Shown piece by piece: positions 36,643-45,821 of a stretch of DNA of 64,000 nucleotides. The first letter of the stretch is position 1. Each line of letters begins with the position of its first letter. The notes below the pieces were generated by a model. It saw nothing but the letters and a program-made list of their open reading frames with translations. It was not told where the DNA came from and ran no database searches. The stretch is from Mycobacterium sp. Aquia_216. GTDB lineage: Bacteria; Actinomycetota; Actinomycetes; Mycobacteriales; Mycobacteriaceae. The stretch is from assembly GCF_026723865.1 (NCBI RefSeq), contig NZ_CP113529.1, positions 1,488,001-1,552,000 of the forward strand, written 5' to 3'. The translations under genes were made by a program, and so were the position numbers.

Positions 36643-37766
36643 CGCCAGGCGCCGTGGGCCATGACGGCTGTGACTCGCAAATCGCGATCCAGCACAACAA
36701 GATCGGCGTCGTAGCCGGCCTGCAGTGCACCCACCCGCTCGAGGCCCAGCGCGCGCGCCGGCGTCGTCGACGTCATCTGTACCGCGGCGGCCAGCGCGGC
36801 ATCGGCGTCCTGGCCGAGCCGCGAGACCGTGCGGAACAGCTGATCCATCGTGGCGGTGCTGCCGGCGATCGTCGACGTCGCGTGCACCCGGGCCACGCCG
36901 GACTGCACGTCGATCGGTACCGCGCCAAGCCGATACGCTCCGTCCTCACATCCCGCCGCGGCGATGGCGTCGGTCACGACGGCGACCCGGTCGGGCCCGG
37001 CCGCCCGGACAACCGCAGCCACCGCGGCGGGGTGCACGTGCACGCCGTCGGGGATCAGCTCGACGGTCACGTCGGCGTGCTCCAGCAGCGCCAGTACCGG
37101 TCCGGGCTCGCGATGGTGTAGGGGCGGCATTGCATTGAACAGATGCGTGGCGACCGTCGCGCCCAGGGCGATCGCCTGTCGGGTTCGCTCATAGGTCGCA
37201 TTGGTATGTCCCACGGCGACAACAACACCCGCTTCCAGAAATCGCCGGATCGCCTCGCTGCTGCCGGGTCGTTCCGGTGCCAGCGTGACCATCCGGATCG
37301 CGCCCTCGCCGGCGGTCAGGACGTCGTCGATCTCGCCGGGCTCGGGATCGCGCATGTGGGCAGGATCGTGCGCTCCGCACCGTGCGGCGGATAGCCATGG
37401 CCCCTCCAGGTGGATGCCCGCGACCGTTCCGGACCGGGTGGCGTCGGCCAGCGCACGTACCCCCCCGATCAGGTTGTCGGGCGAGGCGGTGACCAGACTG
37501 GCCAGTGTCGTGGTGGTGCCGTGTCGCCGGTGAAACTCCGCGGCTTCGGCGATGCGCTCGGCCTCCAGGTAAGAGGCGCCGCCGCCGCCATGCACATGGA
37601 TGTCGATAAAGCCTGGCACCACAAGGCAATCCGGGAAATCCCGATCGGGCTGCCCGGGTGGTGTGCCGGCCCCACAGGCGAGAACCTGGTGGCCGGCGAT
37701 CTGTAGCCATCCCGGCCGGCGGACCTGCCCGTCCAGGACGACCGCGCCGGCGCGGATCAGGGGCAC
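36639..37766 (-). CDS. nagA: N-acetylglucosamine-6-phosphate deacetylase
   Basis: This 375-residue amidohydrolase removes acetate from GlcNAc-6-phosphate in amino-sugar recycling. Metal and substrate motifs are VVPGFIDIHVHGGGG, GIHLEGPWLSAARCGAHDP (the catalytic-site Glu), VAVGHTNATYERTRQAI and THLFNAMPPLHHREPG. The terminal Asp is in VAVVTDAIAAAG. GTG at 37766 gives the normal start VPLIRAGAVVLDG; the long open frame upstream is antisense or in another frame of sugI. Its start overlaps the sugI stop region by 10 bases, so it is translated after sugI. Confidence 0.93.
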   Translation of the reverse strand: MPLIRAGAVVLDGQVRRPGWLQIAGHQVLACGAGTPPGQPDRDFPDCLVVPGFIDIHVHGGGGASYLEAERIAEAAEFHRRHGTTTTLASLVTASPDNLIGGVRALADATRSGTVAGIHLEGPWLSAARCGAHDPAHMRDPEPGEIDDVLTAGEGAIRMVTLAPERPGSSEAIRRFLEAGVVVAVGHTNATYERTRQAIALGATVATHLFNAMPPLHHREPGPVLALLEHADVTVELIPDGVHVHPAAVAAVVRAAGPDRVAVVTDAIAAAGCEDGAYRLGAVPIDVQSGVARVHATSTIAGSTATMDQLFRTVSRLGQDADAALAAAVQMTSTTPARALGLERVGALQAGYDADLVVLDRDLRVTAVMAHGAWR

Positions 37767-39094
37767 GGGTCTTCCCAGCGGCCACCGTTTTCCCAGAAGT
37801 GCCGGATCTCCTCGAGCTGGCGCCCCTTGGTCTCCGGCGCATACCGGTAGACGAAGCCGAACGCGACGACGGCCAAGGCCCCGAACACGGCGAAAGTGCC
37901 CGCGCCGCCCAGGGAATGCAGCAGGGTCAGGAAAGCCGCCGCGACGATCGCGTTGGCAACCAAGTTGGAGGTCAGCATCGCGCTCGACCCGATCGACCGC
38001 AGCCGCGTGGGGAAACTCTCGCTCGCGTACACCCAGCCCAGGGAGCCGAAACCCAGGGTGTAACCGACGATGAACAACAGGATGCCGGCGAACCCGAGAA
38101 TCGCGCCGCCGAGGCCCCTGGCGAACACGACCGTCAGGATGATGTCGGCGAGGATCATCATGGCGATGCCGCACAACAGGATTGGGCGCCTACCCACTCG
38201 GTCCACGAGCGTCAACGCGGCGCCCACCGCTGCCAAACCGGCGACCTGGACCAGTGCCGGCAGGCCCAGCAGCGCGAAGTTGCCGCTGAATCCGATGGCT
38301 TCGAATATTCGGGGGCTGTAGTAGATGATCGCGTTGATGCCGGTGATCTGCAGCAGAAAGCCGAGCGTGATCACGAACATGGTGGCCCGCAGGTACGGCG
38401 GTCGTAGCATCTCGGAGATGCCGCCACTGCCTTCGCTTACCGCGCGGCCGATCTCGGCCAGCTCTTCGTCGGCGTTCGCGGCGGGCTCCACCCGCAGCAG
38501 CGCGCGCCGCGCATCGTCGACCCGGCCTTTGAGCAGGTACCACCGGGCCGTGTCGGGCAGCCGAATCACCAACGGCAGCAACAGCATCACCGGCACAGCG
38601 GCCAGCCCCAGCATCCAGCGCCAGCTGTGGGCGCCGGCCAACAGGTAACCGACGAGGTACCCGACGATCAGGCCGCTGACGATCGCCAGCTGATAGGTCG
38701 TCAGCAGCGCGCCGCGCACCGCCGCGGGAGCCGATTCCGCTATGTATACCGGCACGACCACCACCATCACACCGATGGTCAGGCCCAGCAGCAGTCGTGC
38801 CGACAGCAGCATCGGCAGCGCGACCGAGAATGCGCCCAGCAGCGCGAATGCCGCATAAGCGACGAGGATCAGCGCGACGGATTTTTTTCGACCGATCGCA
38901 TTGGCGAGCACGCCGGCACCGAGCGCTCCGGCGATCTGCCCGATCACCGCCATCGTCGTCAGCAGTTCTTGCTGGGACGTGGTGAGCCCGAAATCCTCGG
39001 TGACGAACAGCTGCGCGCCGGCGATGATGGACAGGTCGTATCCGTATATGAGGCCGACACTGGCGCCGGTGAGCCCAATGCGCGGACCCCTCAA
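37757..39094 (-). CDS. sugI: Sugar-transport MFS protein SugI
   Basis: This 445-residue sugar porter has twelve predicted helices. The family signatures are GASVGLIYGYDLSIIAGAQL in helix 1, LANAIGRKKSVALILV (motif A-like), PVYIAESAPAAVRGALLTTY after helix 4-5 and the C-terminal RYAPETKGRQLEEI (PETKG). Together with nagA immediately downstream, this suggests import of amino-sugar or related carbohydrate, although the substrate is unproven. The start TTG at 39094 is embedded in a TTGA overlap with the stop of a small upstream reading frame, so translation is probably coupled. The annotated M. tuberculosis protein is longer (from memory), so the true start could differ. Confidence 0.87.
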   Translation of the reverse strand: MRGPRIGLTGASVGLIYGYDLSIIAGAQLFVTEDFGLTTSQQELLTTMAVIGQIAGALGAGVLANAIGRKKSVALILVAYAAFALLGAFSVALPMLLSARLLLGLTIGVMVVVVPVYIAESAPAAVRGALLTTYQLAIVSGLIVGYLVGYLLAGAHSWRWMLGLAAVPVMLLLPLVIRLPDTARWYLLKGRVDDARRALLRVEPAANADEELAEIGRAVSEGSGGISEMLRPPYLRATMFVITLGFLLQITGINAIIYYSPRIFEAIGFSGNFALLGLPALVQVAGLAAVGAALTLVDRVGRRPILLCGIAMMILADIILTVVFARGLGGAILGFAGILLFIVGYTLGFGSLGWVYASESFPTRLRSIGSSAMLTSNLVANAIVAAAFLTLLHSLGGAGTFAVFGALAVVAFGFVYRYAPETKGRQLEEIRHFWENGGRWEDPCP

Positions 39095-39192
39095 GTGATC
39101 GGCACCCGATCGCGGAGCAACTCGATGGCAAGGGTGTCGCCGTACGCGATCCGCTTCTGGTGGCCGGAGTCCTCGGATGGGGCTTCAGTCAC
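39091..39192 (-). CDS. Small 33-residue reading frame coupled to sugI
   Basis: A GTG at 39192 opens VTEAPSEDSGHQKRIAYGDT and thirteen more residues ending DRVPIT, with TGA at 39093-39091. Third positions are G or C in about four of five codons, as in real genes here. The stop shares two bases with the TTG start of sugI. It begins 33 bases downstream of dacB1 on the same strand. I recognise no family. It may be a leader peptide, a conserved small protein, or a displaced N-terminal piece of SugI. Confidence 0.45.
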   Translation of the reverse strand: MTEAPSEDSGHQKRIAYGDTLAIELLRDRVPIT

Positions 39193-39224
39193 CCGAGAGA
39201 CGCTGCCACAGCGAGGTTCGGCGG

Positions 39225-40469
39225 TCAACGGTGCTGATGTTGGGGCCGGCGGTTCATCGAGCGCGCAACCATGATCAACGCGAACACCACGATGGTGCCG
39301 ATGACGCCCACACCCACCCGCACCGGCAACGCGTCGGCCGACGGCAGCAATGCGGCGGCCTGGGCGCCGGCACCGGGCCGGTCGGCGGCGCTGTCTTGCT
39401 TGGGTGCCAGCGATGGGTCGGGCTCGATCAGCGCGCCGACCTGGGTGCCCTGGGCGGTGGCGAAGCCGTAGTCCAGCAGGTGCGCCGCCTGCTCCCAGGG
39501 TGCGATCGGCTGCCGGGTGCCGTGCATCAGCACCGCCACCAGCCGTCGGCCATTGCGGTTGGCCGCGCCCACGAAGGTCTGGCCGGCGTCGTCGGTGTAG
39601 CCGGTCTTGCCGCCGAGGGCGCCCGGGTATTTGTAGAGCAGCTGGTTGTCGTTTTCCAGCTCGTAGCCCGGGTGGTCGCCGTGGCCGGGGAAGTCGAACG
39701 TCCGGGTCGCGACGATGTCGGCGAAAGTCGGGTTCTGCCAGGCGTATCGATAGAACAGGCCGATGTCGTAGGCAGAGGTGCTCATGCCGGGCCCGTCCAG
39801 GCCCGACGGTGTGGCCACGCGGGTGTCGCGGCCGCCGAGCTTGGCGGCCAGGACGTTGATCTTCTCCACCGCCTGCTGCATCCCGCCCAGCTGCATCGCC
39901 AGCGCGTGCGCCGCGTCGTTGCCGGAGTGCATCAGCAGCCCGTGCAGCAGTTGGTTGACGGTGTAGACGCCGCCTTCGTCGACGCCGACCTTGGTGCCCT
40001 CGGCGGCCGCGTCGTCGGCCGTTCCGGTCACCGACTTGTTGAGCGGCAATGCGTTCAGGGCCGCCATCGCGACCAGCACTTTGATGATGCTGGCCGGGCG
40101 GTGGCGGCCGTGCGGATCCTTGGCGGCGATCACCGCACCGCTATCCAGATCCGCGACCAGCCAGGCCTCGGCGGAGACGTCGGTGGGCAACGCCGGGGTG
40201 TCGGGTGCCGCGACGATGCCGCAGCTGGACAGGGCCTCGCCGCCCACCGGCTTCGGGGGCACCGCCAGCGGCATCGGCGGATCGCCGGCTTGCGGCACCT
40301 CCGACGAGTCCACCGCGGCCGGGGTGTTCACCTTGTACGGGCAGTTTGGCGCCCCGGCATTGGGCCCGGGGCCCGGCTCCGCGAGTGCGGCCGGCACGCC
40401 CAGCGCGGCCGGGGCGGCGATCATGAAAATCGCCGCTGCCAGGCAGGATGCAGAACGTAAGAAGCTCAT
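39225..40469 (-). CDS. dacB1: D-alanyl-D-alanine carboxypeptidase DacB1 (penicillin-binding protein)
   Basis: This 414-residue S11-family serine peptidase trims the terminal D-Ala from peptidoglycan stems. A signal peptide spans residues 1-31 ([20 protein letters not shown], then ALA). The three active-site motifs are SIIK (S-x-x-K, in [13 protein letters not shown]), SGN (in [14 protein letters not shown]) and KTG (in [15 protein letters not shown]). A C-terminal membrane helix, [20 protein letters not shown], anchors the protein facing outwards. ATG at 40469 gives the signal peptide directly; the open frame extends upstream to 40889 without similarity. It heads the dacB1-sugI-nagA transcript. 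Confidence 0.94.
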   Translation of the reverse strand: MSFLRSASCLAAAIFMIAAPAALGVPAALAEPGPGPNAGAPNCPYKVNTPAAVDSSEVPQAGDPPMPLAVPPKPVGGEALSSCGIVAAPDTPALPTDVSAEAWLVADLDSGAVIAAKDPHGRHRPASIIKVLVAMAALNALPLNKSVTGTADDAAAEGTKVGVDEGGVYTVNQLLHGLLMHSGNDAAHALAMQLGGMQQAVEKINVLAAKLGGRDTRVATPSGLDGPGMSTSAYDIGLFYRYAWQNPTFADIVATRTFDFPGHGDHPGYELENDNQLLYKYPGALGGKTGYTDDAGQTFVGAANRNGRRLVAVLMHGTRQPIAPWEQAAHLLDYGFATAQGTQVGALIEPDPSLAPKQDSAADRPGAGAQAAALLPSADALPVRVGVGVIGTIVVFALIMVARSMNRRPQHQHR

Positions 40470-40602
40470 TGTCGTGCAGACTAAGCGATTGGCGGCCCGA
40501 TGCGCGGGAGCCGCGCTGTGACTGCTGGGGCGGAAGTGACACTCTCGTCCGCATGCCGGCCGGGCCGACGCACTACGCTGGCGAGAGCCAACGTCCACCG
40601 AC

Positions 40603-40923
40603 TTGAGGATTGCCATTTCAAACGAGCGATTGTGGTCAAAGTGGCGGCGCCACCGCGATGGTGAATCTGGTACCGCTCCGCGATCGCTGGAACAGCTACT
40701 CAAACTGGTGGAGAAGTCGACCCAGGTACGGCGCACCGGACTGGAACAGGTGTTGGCCGAGCTGGAGATGCATCGCGACGGCACCCAAGATCCCGATGCG
40801 CGGTCCGCGCTCGCGTGGCTGTGCAACTCACTGTCGCGGTTCGTGAGTAACCCGAGTGCGGCGCATGCCCGCCAGCTGGTGATGGCCACCGGGACCGCTA
40901 GAGCCGCGTGTACGCCTCGCTGA
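40603..40923 (+). CDS. Hypothetical 106-residue protein
   Basis: I do not recognise this gene. The frame reads [10 protein letters not shown] near the start, then the helical stretch [20 protein letters not shown] and the hydrophilic [20 protein letters not shown]. Codon third positions are strongly G/C, and the predicted product is soluble and largely alpha-helical with no signal peptide. The start is uncertain: TTG at 40603 or a later TTG at 40630 are the only options. The last 26 bases overlap the convergent aminotransferase gene, and the final residues look like read-through of that overlap. It is divergent from dacB1. Confidence 0.5.
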   Translation: MRIAISNERLWSKWRRHRDGESGTAPRSLEQLLKLVEKSTQVRRTGLEQVLAELEMHRDGTQDPDARSALAWLCNSLSRFVSNPSAAHARQLVMATGTARAACTPR

Positions 40924-42241
40924 GCACGCCGCGCAGGATCGATTCGATCGTGTCGAACTCCGCCTGACCGCTGATCAGCGGCGGCGCCAACTGGACGACG
41001 GAATCGCCGCGGTCGTCGGTGCGGCAGTACAACCCCGCCTCGAACAGGGCCGACGACACGTGGCTCAGCAGTGACCGGCGTTCGGTGTCGGTGAAGGTCT
41101 GCTTGGTCGCCTGGTCCTTGACCAGCTCGACGCCGTAGAAGAACCCCTCCCCGCGGACGTCGCCGACGATCGGCAGGTCGTACAGCTTCTCCAGGGTGGC
41201 GCGGAAGGCGGGGGCGTGGGTCTTGACGTGATCGTTGAGACCCTCACGCTCGAAGATGTCCAGGTTGGCCAGCCCGACGGCGGCCGAAACCGGGTGGCCG
41301 CCAAAGGTATACCCGTGCGGGAACATCGTGGCGCCGTCGTCGAACGGCTCGAACACCTTGTCGCTGGCGATCATCGCGCCGATCGGCGAGTAGCCCGACG
41401 TCATCCCCTTGGCGCAGGTGATCATGTCCGGCACATAGCCGACGTCGTCGCAGGCGAACATCGACCCGATCCGGCCGAACGCGCAGATCACTTCGTCGGA
41501 GACGAGCAGCACGTCGTAGGCGTCGCAGATCTCCCGGACCCGCTCGAAATAGCCTGCGGGAGCAGGGATGCTGCCGCCGGCGTTCTGCACCGGCTCCAGG
41601 AATACCGCCGCCACGGTCGAGGGCCCTTCGAACTCGATCACCTCGGCGATCCGGTTGGCCGCCCACTGCCCGAAGGCTTTTTCGTCGGTTTCCAGACCGG
41701 CTCCGAACGGTTCGGGCGCGCGGTAGAAGTTCGTGTTGGGTACCCGGAAGCCGCCCGGCGTCACGGGTTCGAAGGGCTCCTTGAACCGGGGCAGGCCGGT
41801 GATCGCGAGCGCGCCCTGGGTGGTGCCGTGGTAGGCGACCGCGCGCGAAATCACCTTGTGTTTACCGGGTTTGCCGGTCAGCTTGAAGTATTGCTTGGCC
41901 ACTTTCCACGCGGTCTCGACGGCCTCGGTGCCGCCGGTCGTGAAGAAGACCCGGTTCAGATCGCCCGGGGCGTAGCGAGCCAGGCGCTCGGCGAGCTCGA
42001 TCGCGGGCGGGGTGGCATATCCCCACAGCGGAAAGAATGCCAGCGTGCCGGCTTGGCGCGCCGCGACCTCCGCCAGTTCGGTGCGGCCGTGGCCGACCTG
42101 CACGGTGAACAGTCCGGACAGCCCGTCCAGGTAGCTCTTGCCTCGGTCGTCGTAGATGGTGACGCCCTCGCCACGGGTGATGATCGGCGGTGTGATCCCG
42201 GGGCCGTGCCGGGCGAAGTGCAGCCAAAGGTTGTCAGTCAT
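40898..42241 (-). CDS. Class III PLP-dependent aminotransferase (Rv3329 type)
   Basis: This 447-residue omega-amino-acid/beta-alanine-pyruvate type aminotransferase has an N-terminal [20 protein letters not shown] (substrate loop), the PLP phosphate-binding [20 protein letters not shown] and [24 protein letters not shown] contains the Asp that contacts the pyridine nitrogen. The Schiff-base lysine lies in [23 protein letters not shown] at 42241 gives [15 protein letters not shown], the usual start; the longer frame is unsupported. The SDR gene ends 31 bases upstream on the same strand. The amino donor is unknown. Confidence 0.9.
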   Translation of the reverse strand: MTDNLWLHFARHGPGITPPIITRGEGVTIYDDRGKSYLDGLSGLFTVQVGHGRTELAEVAARQAGTLAFFPLWGYATPPAIELAERLARYAPGDLNRVFFTTGGTEAVETAWKVAKQYFKLTGKPGKHKVISRAVAYHGTTQGALAITGLPRFKEPFEPVTPGGFRVPNTNFYRAPEPFGAGLETDEKAFGQWAANRIAEVIEFEGPSTVAAVFLEPVQNAGGSIPAPAGYFERVREICDAYDVLLVSDEVICAFGRIGSMFACDDVGYVPDMITCAKGMTSGYSPIGAMIASDKVFEPFDDGATMFPHGYTFGGHPVSAAVGLANLDIFEREGLNDHVKTHAPAFRATLEKLYDLPIVGDVRGEGFFYGVELVKDQATKQTFTDTERRSLLSHVSSALFEAGLYCRTDDRGDSVVQLAPPLISGQAEFDTIESILRGVLSEAYTRL

Positions 42242-42272
42242 CCTGCCAGTGAGCGTAATCGTGGGGCAGCGC

Positions 42273-43106
42273 TCACTTGAGCAGTATCCCGGCATCCACT
42301 GACAGCGTCGTGCCGGTGATGTAGCGCCCAGACCTGCCGCACAGGTAGACCATCGCCTCGCTGACGTCCTCGGGATCGATCACCGAGACGGGCAGCAGAT
42401 TGGTGAACGCCGCCGCGAGCGCCGGCTGCCGTGCCAGCAACCCATCCATTATGTCGTTCTGAATCATCGGCGTCGCGACCCCGGTCGGATGCACGGAGTT
42501 CACTCGAATCATTTTCTCCGCCAGGGTGGTGGCGTAGTAGCGCATCAGCCCGATCACCCCGTGCTTGGCCGCGGTGTATCCGGCCAGACCCGGGTTGCGC
42601 GTGTCGAAATCGCGCCCGAGGGATTTGAGACCCGCCACCGAGCTGGTGATGACAATCGCCCCGCCGTCTTCATGCTCGAGGAGATGGGGCAGGGCTGCTT
42701 CGATGGTGTAGTAGACGCCGTTGACCATGACGTCGATCGCATCGACATACGAATTCGCCTTTGGCTCGGCGAGGCCGATGCCCGGCCCCATGCCGGCGTT
42801 CGCCAGGACAAAGTCAAGGCGACCGAGCTCGGCCACCGCGTTAGCCAGGACCGACTCGAGACGAGTGAAGTCACGGACGTCGGCGTGCTCGGCGACGATA
42901 CGACGCCCGGTCTTCTCCACCAGGTTGACCGTCTCGTCCAGATCCTCCGGGCAGCCCATCGGATAGGCGACAGTGTCGATCTGCTGACAAATGTCGACGG
43001 CAATGATGTCCGCGCCCTCCTCCGCGAATCGCACCGCGTGCGCACGGCCCTGCCCCCGTGCGGCGCCGGTGATGAACGCGACTTTGCCCTCCAACCGTCC
43101 TGGCAT
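42273..43106 (-). CDS. Mycofactocin-coupled short-chain dehydrogenase
   Basis: This 277-residue SDR has the Rossmann motif TGAARGQGRAHAVRFAEEGA and active site Ser-Tyr-Lys in ITSSVAGLKSL and YTAAKHG. It carries the extra segment PMGCPEDLDETVNLVEKTGR after strand 2, which is diagnostic of mycofactocin-dependent SDRs that keep their nicotinamide bound and pass electrons to mycofactocin. ATG at 43106 follows GGGGGAT; an in-frame upstream start is less likely. It may oxidise an alcohol or carbonyl linked to the adjacent aminotransferase. It is divergent from sigJ (113 bases). The mycofactocin genes are not in this window. Confidence 0.9.
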   Translation of the reverse strand: MPGRLEGKVAFITGAARGQGRAHAVRFAEEGADIIAVDICQQIDTVAYPMGCPEDLDETVNLVEKTGRRIVAEHADVRDFTRLESVLANAVAELGRLDFVLANAGMGPGIGLAEPKANSYVDAIDVMVNGVYYTIEAALPHLLEHEDGGAIVITSSVAGLKSLGRDFDTRNPGLAGYTAAKHGVIGLMRYYATTLAEKMIRVNSVHPTGVATPMIQNDIMDGLLARQPALAAAFTNLLPVSVIDPEDVSEAMVYLCGRSGRYITGTTLSVDAGILLK

Positions 43107-43219
43107 GGATCCCCCGGTGCTCGACTTGTCGTGGTCTGCCACCACTGTGTGGTCAAACCCCGGTCACGTGGTTGTTGATCCGCGCACAGAACTTGTTCAG
43201 GTGCGCATAAGCTCGGGCC

Positions 43220-44161
43220 ATGACCGCAACGCGGGTCACCGATTTCGAAGCTCTGCGACCACATCTGATGGCGGTCGCCTACCGGGTGACGGGCACCGTG
43301 GCCGACGCGGAGGACATCGTCCAGGAAGCCTGGCTGCGCTGGGACAAACAGGACCCCGAACAGGGAACAGAGATCGCCGACCTGCGCGCCTGGCTGACCA
43401 CCGTGGTGAGCCGGCTCGGGCTGGACCGGTTGCGGTCGGCCGCCCAGCGCCGGGAGAGCTACACCGGCACCTGGCTGCCCGAACCGGTGGTGACCGGCTT
43501 CGACGGTACCGATCCGCTGGCCGCCGTGGTGGCCCGCGAGGATGCTCGGTTCGCGGCGATGGTGGTGCTGGAGCGGCTGTCCCCGGATCAGCGGGTCGCG
43601 TTCGTGTTGCACGACGGGTTCTCGATGCCCTTCTCGGAAGTGTCCCAGGTGCTGGGCACCAACGAGCCCGCCGCCCGGCAGCTGGCGTCACGGGCCCGCA
43701 AGGCCGTCAGCGCACAGCCGCCCTCCATATCCGGGCAACCCGACCCGTCGCACAACGAGGTGGTCGGCCGGCTGCTGGCCGCGATGGCCGAGGGCGACCT
43801 GGAAACCGTGGTGTCCCTGTTGCATCCGGACGTGACGTTCACCGGCGATTCGAATGGCAAGGCGCCCACGGCAATCAACGTCATCCATGGGGCGGACAAA
43901 GTGGTCCGGTTCATCCTCGGTCTGGCGCAACGTTACGGCCCGGCGATGTACACCGCGTATCAATTCGGGCTGGTCAACGGCGAACTGGGCATGTACACGC
44001 CCGGCTGCCCCGCCAGCGATGGCTATCGGGAGATGTTGCCGCGGATCACGGCCATGACGGTGCGCGACGGAAAGGTCTGCGCGCTATGGGATATCGCCAA
44101 CCCCGACAAATTCACCGGCTCTCCCTTGCGCGACGTCGACGAAAAGCTGGATAAACCTTAA
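43220..44161 (+). CDS. sigJ: ECF sigma factor SigJ (ECF41 type, SnoaL-like C-terminus)
   Basis: This 313-residue sigma factor has region 2 at residues ~8-75 (LRPHLMAVAYRVTGTVADAE, DIVQEAWLRW) and region 4 at ~110-165 (LERLSPDQRVAFVLHDGFSM, FSEVSQVLGTNEPAARQLAS). The remaining ~130 residues form a SnoaL/NTF2-like domain (VGRLLAAMAEGDLETVVSLL, DVTFTGDSNGKAP) that modulates activity in ECF41 factors in place of an anti-sigma protein. No anti-sigma gene is adjacent. ECF41 genes often lie beside a COE (AhpD-like/SDR) target gene; here an SDR is divergent and an AhpD-like gene lies 4.7 kb away. M. tuberculosis sigJ responds to oxidative stress. Confidence 0.92.
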   Translation: MTATRVTDFEALRPHLMAVAYRVTGTVADAEDIVQEAWLRWDKQDPEQGTEIADLRAWLTTVVSRLGLDRLRSAAQRRESYTGTWLPEPVVTGFDGTDPLAAVVAREDARFAAMVVLERLSPDQRVAFVLHDGFSMPFSEVSQVLGTNEPAARQLASRARKAVSAQPPSISGQPDPSHNEVVGRLLAAMAEGDLETVVSLLHPDVTFTGDSNGKAPTAINVIHGADKVVRFILGLAQRYGPAMYTAYQFGLVNGELGMYTPGCPASDGYREMLPRITAMTVRDGKVCALWDIANPDKFTGSPLRDVDEKLDKP

Positions 44162-44192
44162 CTATCAGGGCGAACCGTCAATCCGCCTTGAG

Positions 44193-45821
44193 ATGTTTAG
44201 ACTCGCCAAGGTGCCGGATGACACCGCGACAGCCGCTGAGCCGGCCTGCACGATCCGACCCGTCGTCTACTCGGAGAATCTTCATGCGGCGCTGTGGCGT
44301 TCGGTGGCCGCCGAGGTGCTGGGCGGTTCGGCCGGCCGCGCAGCCGATGTCGATTGGGGCGCCAACTCCACCCTCGCGGGCGTCGATCGGCATCTGCGGG
44401 CGTTGGAAGCCGGCCTTCCGGTCCGGCGGCCCCGGCCCGACGAACCCGACTCGGGTGTCGCTGCCTACCTGTCCGAGCTCCAGCAGCGGATCGCACACGC
44501 GAGGCTGAACGACGATCCCGTCCTGGTATCCCAACTTCGTCGGCAGCTCAAAACACTTGCCCACCACGACACGGCGTTGGATCGGTTGGGAGAGAAGTAC
44601 TTCGAGTACTACGCGAAGTACCCCCATCACCTGGGCGGCACTCCCGCGTACCGCTCTTGGCAGTCGCCCGAGGGCGGCAACGGCGACACCCATTTCGGGG
44701 TGATCGATTGGCGGCTTCCCGCCGACGCGACGATCGCCCTCGTCGGCGATGTCGGCACCGGTACTGATCTGGCCGCCGCGACGCTGGTAGCCGCACTGTC
44801 GTTCAAGCCGGACGCGATTCTGCACCTCGGGGACGTCTACTACGCGGGAACCAATTTCGAGTTCGACCATCGCTTCATCGGGCTGTTCGAGTCGGTGTTC
44901 GCTGCGACAGGCCACCGCGCACCGGTGTTCGGTGTGCCGGGCAACCACGAGTACTTCACGGGCGGGCACGCATACCTGGCCTGCCTGGACGGCGGAGCGT
45001 TGTGCGTGACCGCGGACCAGCGCCAGCTCGCCAGCTACTTTGCGCTGCGTTCGGCGGACGACGGGTGGCAGTTCCTAGGGATGGACACCGGGTTCTTCGG
45101 CCACACGATCAGCATGCCGGTGGCGGCGCAAAAGGCGGCACTCGCGGTGTTGCACCGCCGCCGGGCCGACGTCCCGCTCGATCCCTCGTCGCCTGCCGTC
45201 GCGCTGCCGACGCCCCCCGTAGAGATGGTGCGACTGCGCGATGACGAAGCGGCCTGGCACATCCGGCACGCGACGTCTTTCCCCGGCCGATCGGTGCTGC
45301 TCTCGCATCATCAGCTGTATACGGCCCGATGGGAGATCGGAAAGGCGCAGCGGCAGGTGACGGCGCCCGACGGCGGGATCCACGCCGACCCTGCCGACCT
45401 CAACCGAATCTGGGTCGACACTGATCTGTGGTGCCAGCTCGGCCCCATTCTGGGCCTGCGTGCGGCTGCCTGGTTTTGGGGTCACGAGCACAACTTGGGG
45501 ATCTTCGCTGACGACTATCTGCCGCGGGACTGGCCCCCACACCTGGCCACCGATGCGCCCACGTTGCGGAGCCTGCCCAAGGGGCGCTGCTGCGGTCACG
45601 CGGCGATGTCGGTCAACATCAGCGATCGGCCGTACGCGACGCGGTATCCGGTGCCACTCAAGCAGCCCGACCTTCAGCTCGGCCAGGATGGGGGTTGGTA
45701 CCACCGCGGCTTTCAGATTCTGAACCTGCGCGGAGCCGGACAACCCATGCGGGCCCGTTACTTTCAGGTCGCCCGCCTCGACCCCACCCCGTTGTTGATT
45801 CACGAGGAGACCATCGCCTGA
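44193..45821 (+). CDS. Metallophosphoesterase family protein
   Basis: This 542-residue protein has a calcineurin-like phosphoesterase core over residues ~175-440. The metal ligands appear in order: VALVGDVGTG, ILHLGDVYYAGT, FGVPGNHEYFTGG, SVLLSHHQLYTARW and WFWGHEHNLGIF (GD, GDxxY, GNHE, H, GHEH). The N-terminal 170 residues are helical and lack a recognised domain. No signal peptide is evident, so it is likely cytoplasmic. The start at ATG 44193 is 31 bases after sigJ; GTG 44211 is an alternative. Its stop overlaps the convergent esterase gene by 22 bases. The substrate (phosphomonoester, diester or nucleotide) is unknown. Confidence 0.87.
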   Translation: MFRLAKVPDDTATAAEPACTIRPVVYSENLHAALWRSVAAEVLGGSAGRAADVDWGANSTLAGVDRHLRALEAGLPVRRPRPDEPDSGVAAYLSELQQRIAHARLNDDPVLVSQLRRQLKTLAHHDTALDRLGEKYFEYYAKYPHHLGGTPAYRSWQSPEGGNGDTHFGVIDWRLPADATIALVGDVGTGTDLAAATLVAALSFKPDAILHLGDVYYAGTNFEFDHRFIGLFESVFAATGHRAPVFGVPGNHEYFTGGHAYLACLDGGALCVTADQRQLASYFALRSADDGWQFLGMDTGFFGHTISMPVAAQKAALAVLHRRRADVPLDPSSPAVALPTPPVEMVRLRDDEAAWHIRHATSFPGRSVLLSHHQLYTARWEIGKAQRQVTAPDGGIHADPADLNRIWVDTDLWCQLGPILGLRAAAWFWGHEHNLGIFADDYLPRDWPPHLATDAPTLRSLPKGRCCGHAAMSVNISDRPYATRYPVPLKQPDLQLGQDGGWYHRGFQILNLRGAGQPMRARYFQVARLDPTPLLIHEETIA

